From: Verrucomicrobia bacterium UBA1412
GTDB lineage: Bacteria; Verrucomicrobiota; Verrucomicrobiia; Limisphaerales; UBA1412
Assembly (NCBI GenBank): GCA_002305615.1
Contig: DBPU01000113.1
Location: forward strand, 9,440 to 18,207
Reading direction: 5' to 3'
DNA length: 8,768 bases
Shown here: positions 6,901 through 8,768 of the stretch, piece by piece
Position numbering within the stretch: the stretch's first letter is position 1
Layout of the letters: each line of letters begins with the position of its first letter
Position numbers and translations under genes: made by a program
The notes under the pieces: model-generated
Told to the model about the DNA's origin: nothing
What the model saw: only the letters and a program-made list of their open reading frames with translations
Databases searched by the model: none

Positions 6901-8768
6901 CAGTTGCTCATCGAGCTTAATCTGGATATAAGCCGCGAGAAGAAACTCGAGCGCGACCGCACCGAAATGATCAAACGACTCAGTGACCTGGTCGAGAGCG
7001 GCGATATCGTTAATGAGTGTCTGCGCCATATTACTCTGGAAGAGGATTTCGAAAAGGTTATACCCGATATGCTTGGGGTCGTCGGAGAAAATGGCAGTGC
7101 TGATCGCTGCTACGTCTATGCTTTTCAGGAAGAAGGGGAGAAGCCGGAGGCGAGGTGTATCTTTGAGTGGACCCGTGCCGACATTGATTGCCTGCCTGTC
7201 TCGGCGACACATCAGAACTTGAATTTGAACCAGCTCGCGACGTGGTATCAACTTCTGGAGAAAAAGGAAGAGATCGTCATTCGGGATGCTTCCAACCCGC
7301 CTGAAAAGCTCAGGGAAACCTCCGCTCTCCTGCAGGAGAGGGATGTGAAATCAATGATGGTCGCCGGCATCTGGCTGGATGACAAGCTCTGGGGCTTCAT
7401 CGGATTGGATTTCGTTACGCGAGCCCGTGACCTGAATGAAAATGATCTGCGCACCATTCACAATGCGATCAATCTTTTCCAGTTGGCCTATGAGCGCAAT
7501 CGCCGCAAAAACGCCCTGGCTGAAGGCTCATTCCGTCAAAAGCAGATTTTTGATAACATCGCCATTCCGATCGCTCTCTTTGATACGAATTGCCAGGTCA
7601 TTATCGCTAACCCGAGCTACCGTACACTGGTGGCCGAAGAAGGGACCGATTCGGTTTGTAGACAATACATGAGCAAGCTTTGCAGAGACGGCATTCAGAT
7701 GGGCTGCAACCTGTCTCGCAACGAGGTTGAAGCTCTGGGGAGCTATCAGATGGATATTGTCCGGTACTCGAATCGCGAGTTCGTTGTGAACCTTCAGCCG
7801 ATTTTTGATCGTCAGGATCGCCTGGCCATGATTTTGGAAACGGCAGTGGATGTGACCGATATCAACGAGGGCAAACGCCGTCTTGAGGCCGCGATGAAAG
7901 CCGCTCAGGCTGCCGACCGCGCCAAGAGTTATTTCCTGGCGACCATGAGCCATGAGCTGAGGACTCCGCTCAACGCTGTGATAGGCTTCAGCGAGCTGCT
8001 CCAGACGAGCGTCCTGTCGGCCGACCAGCAGAAGGATTACCTCCAATCGATCCACGTGGCCGGTAATGCGCTCCTGAGCCTCATCAATGACGTTTTGGAT
8101 TTATCCAAGATCGAGGCTGACCAAACCAAAATTACCCCCAGGAAAACGACATTAATCAAATTGCTGGATGAGATTGAGACGATTTTCCAGAAAAAGGCCC
8201 AGGCAAAAGGTCTTACGTTGACAATCGACTGTCCGAAGAACCTGCCTCTTCTCTATCTGGATATCCCGCGCCTGCGGCAGGTACTGCTGAACCTGAACGG
8301 TAACGCCATCAAGTTTACCAATGAAGGGGGCGTGAATTTACGGGTGGAGTTCACCGAGTTTGATGAACGCTTCGGCGTTTTGACTCTGGCCATGGCTGAT
8401 ACCGGCATCGGCGTCAAGCCTGAGTACCTGGAAAAGATATTTGAACCCTTTGTCCAGCAGGATACGGTGAGGGGAGGGCGTATTTATGAAGGAACCGGTC
8501 TGGGCCTCTCCATCTCGCGGCGCCTGGTCGAAAAGATGGGCGGCGAGTTGACGCTGGAGAGCGAAGAGGGTAGAGGAAGCGTTTTCACGGTCCGCCTCCC
8601 TCTTGTCCAATACGAAAAGAATAGCCCAGAGCCTCCGGCTATCCCGGTTTTCCCGGCTCCTTTGCCCGTGACTCTCTCCCCTGCCGTAACCGAAGGCTGC
8701 CAGATATTGCTGGTGGATGACGTCAAAATGAATGTCCAGGTCCTGAGTGCAGCGCTCAAGAGGCTGGG
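3898..8768 (+). CDS. Hybrid sensor histidine kinase with periplasmic ABC-substrate-binding-like domain (C-terminus cut by window)
   Basis: The frame stays open for 1623 codons and runs off the window. A signal peptide (about 1-36, RRK then a hydrophobic core, ending TGA/Q) precedes a periplasmic domain at about 49-345. That domain resembles the ABC substrate-binding family (PF04392-like) fused to many sensor kinases: PYKVLIL near its start, FCGYEDW near the middle, GAVGGY at 291-296, and four cysteines (133, 152, 220, 280). A TM segment follows (369-391). Cytoplasmic modules: PAS 402-505; PAS 518-640; PAS_3-like 645-765; PAS 771-887 (RLPC) and 898-1015; GAF about 1048-1198; PAS 1213-1321 with C1254/C1262/C1270; HisKA 1345-1410 with H1352; HATPase 1455-1568 with N1465/N1469, DTGIG and GTGLGL; a Pro-rich linker; REC from about 1601 with D1607/D1608, cut before its phosphoacceptor Asp. 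ATG 3898 is the only standard start after a TGA at 3871-3873, but it has no SD. Binding of a small exported ligand is inferred; the ligand is unknown. Confidence 0.93.
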   Translation, partial: MNLLIDKSLLLRRKALVYTVFCFAFFAWVLPLQTGAQSVDLPQGAYPKVPYKVLILSERTTTPEGELNPWSLVFRQELFRELSAQSAIVLEELDIPAGVRTSPEEMERLSGMLRAMIQAQNYNLVAGILDTPCHLLAQISDDLPQELALAFCGYEDWSSRLKEMHSNTVAMTVKYMPVETVELGLKMLPDAREILFISSESSVSTAVQNLVGPETPFKECKISFLQSGGKTRQDILQAITQLPAQSFVVLGALNVSDKAALGTDETLIRAMAAQEAPKPCFATTLMPIHFGAVGGYGVGAKEFAKETAELIKTVMSQKSAVTVPAVNLTPIPTVDISTALKFNLETDLLPADTKKLFEPLPSWNPSTRTLILALTLSVLSLASMFGMLIFYKRHRHFTRQTMAIFNELPVRVSVLDRENNLLFFQMERGQRSPSGSKYPKLCDFKAIDPAQVKNTVAWVLQTKEQTTVRYEEEDKKWIVSCSPLEKNVFGTDAIVAVSHDVSEIEKERSRAEKLAEQHRIILEAIDDGLIMTDIEGNIMLMNPLACRLTGFKRSEAMGKKLEEVLNLVDHRTGKRFPSPAAKAIHDKREYSQNEDAILISRERNRYHIAHGAFPVDGDEGKFAGVAIVFRDITQEYERKNQVISALQTFKHAARLASLSSFIYDLKTHTRVDENSEIVNWGYKNGQPLEPEKWIIPEDMTKFQEGWNQLIRGQINEFRVSYRSNYTGSLRYYTMLASLFQQEDQKEKQIFGVIQDLTHIEESERKLHDASRLFGTIMDRLPCYVYARDIDDDFRYILDNQHIRNFFMELGADIKGKTIYDLQETLAQNELYQVSLDTVVEGRASERTGLVTDKQGQEHILRILETQIEQSDGRRLLLGVAVDVTELKEIKKREGESRELLQLILDYLPACVSAKDVQNDFKYIIWNKEFERHTGVSAKEVLGKTDFEINAYPGFAEDFRRLDEEVLKFGKPMHFVVDCVSARGEKLTYYSYKMPMLNRENKQLLIELNLDISREKKLERDRTEMIKRLSDLVESGDIVNECLRHITLEEDFEKVIPDMLGVVGENGSADRCYVYAFQEEGEKPEARCIFEWTRADIDCLPVSATHQNLNLNQLATWYQLLEKKEEIVIRDASNPPEKLRETSALLQERDVKSMMVAGIWLDDKLWGFIGLDFVTRARDLNENDLRTIHNAINLFQLAYERNRRKNALAEGSFRQKQIFDNIAIPIALFDTNCQVIIANPSYRTLVAEEGTDSVCRQYMSKLCRDGIQMGCNLSRNEVEALGSYQMDIVRYSNREFVVNLQPIFDRQDRLAMILETAVDVTDINEGKRRLEAAMKAAQAADRAKSYFLATMSHELRTPLNAVIGFSELLQTSVLSADQQKDYLQSIHVAGNALLSLINDVLDLSKIEADQTKITPRKTTLIKLLDEIETIFQKKAQAKGLTLTIDCPKNLPLLYLDIPRLRQVLLNLNGNAIKFTNEGGVNLRVEFTEFDERFGVLTLAMADTGIGVKPEYLEKIFEPFVQQDTVRGGRIYEGTGLGLSISRRLVEKMGGELTLESEEGRGSVFTVRLPLVQYEKNSPEPPAIPVFPAPLPVTLSPAVTEGCQILLVDDVKMNVQVLSAALKRL
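3931..3945 (+). promoter_or_regulatory. SD-like AGGAG before an internal TTG codon
   Basis: AGGAG at 3931-3935 lies 7 bases before an in-frame TTG (3943-3945, codon 16 of the second kinase). It is the best SD/start pair in that reading frame. A product started here would lose MNLLIDKSLLLRRKA and with it the positive RRK cluster before the hydrophobic core of the signal peptide. I therefore keep ATG 3898 as the start and record this site as an alternative. Confidence 0.25.

Noticed and set aside
5875..7251. Antisense open frame of 458 codons
   Set aside because: It lies entirely opposite the PAS-GAF part of the second kinase, which has clear family motifs on the + strand. The antisense protein shows no domain I recognise, and such frames arise readily from the codon use of the sense gene.
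1..8768. CRISPR array, tRNA or rRNA genes, insertion sequence, phage or defence genes
   Set aside because: No regularly spaced repeats, structured RNA signatures, transposase motifs or terminal inverted repeats were found. Nearly all of the window is two kinase genes.

Overview
The window carries two consecutive genes for very large, membrane-anchored hybrid sensor histidine kinases. Both are on the + strand, in the same reading frame, and 72 bases apart. The first (322-3825, 1167 aa) is complete. The second starts at 3898 and is still open at the last base (at least 1623 codons), so its stop and most of its receiver domain lie outside. Every other long open frame, including antisense frames of 328-458 codons, overlaps these two genes and looks like a coding shadow.

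Organism: a Gram-negative-type bacterium is implied by the signal peptides, the inner-membrane segments and a periplasmic binding-protein-like sensor. Roughly balanced base composition, weak Shine-Dalgarno sequences with A/T-rich bases before the start codons, and long PAS/GAF hybrid kinases with repeated 'LPC..FVKD..NDFRY' PAS modules recall Lentisphaerota/Victivallales or a related PVC lineage. This rests on remembered family resemblance, so it is tentative; Bacteroidota or Deltaproteobacteria are not excluded.

Layout: 1-321 is non-coding or carries only the edge of a neighbouring gene. It holds a tandem 12/13-base repeat, a CACCCC repeat and a weak sigma70-like promoter. 322-3825 encodes signal sequence - about 40-residue periplasmic stub - TM - PAS - PAS - PAS - GAF - PAS - HisKA - HATPase - REC. 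3826-3897 is a short linker with an inverted repeat that covers the SD and ATG of a 15-codon ORF overlapping the next gene. 3898-8768 encodes signal peptide - ABC-substrate-binding-like periplasmic domain - TM - five PAS - GAF - PAS - HisKA - HATPase - start of REC.

How they fit together: the cytoplasmic parts of the two proteins are collinear module by module (PAS_3-like, two 'LPC' PAS, GAF, Cys-containing PAS, kinase, receiver). They look like old paralogues. One kept or acquired a periplasmic ligand-binding domain plus two extra PAS domains, while the other has almost no periplasmic part. Both should autophosphorylate on a HisKA histidine (H803; H1352) and pass phosphate to their own receiver. 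An HPt protein or output regulator is expected elsewhere; none is in the window. The ligand and target genes cannot be read from the sequence.
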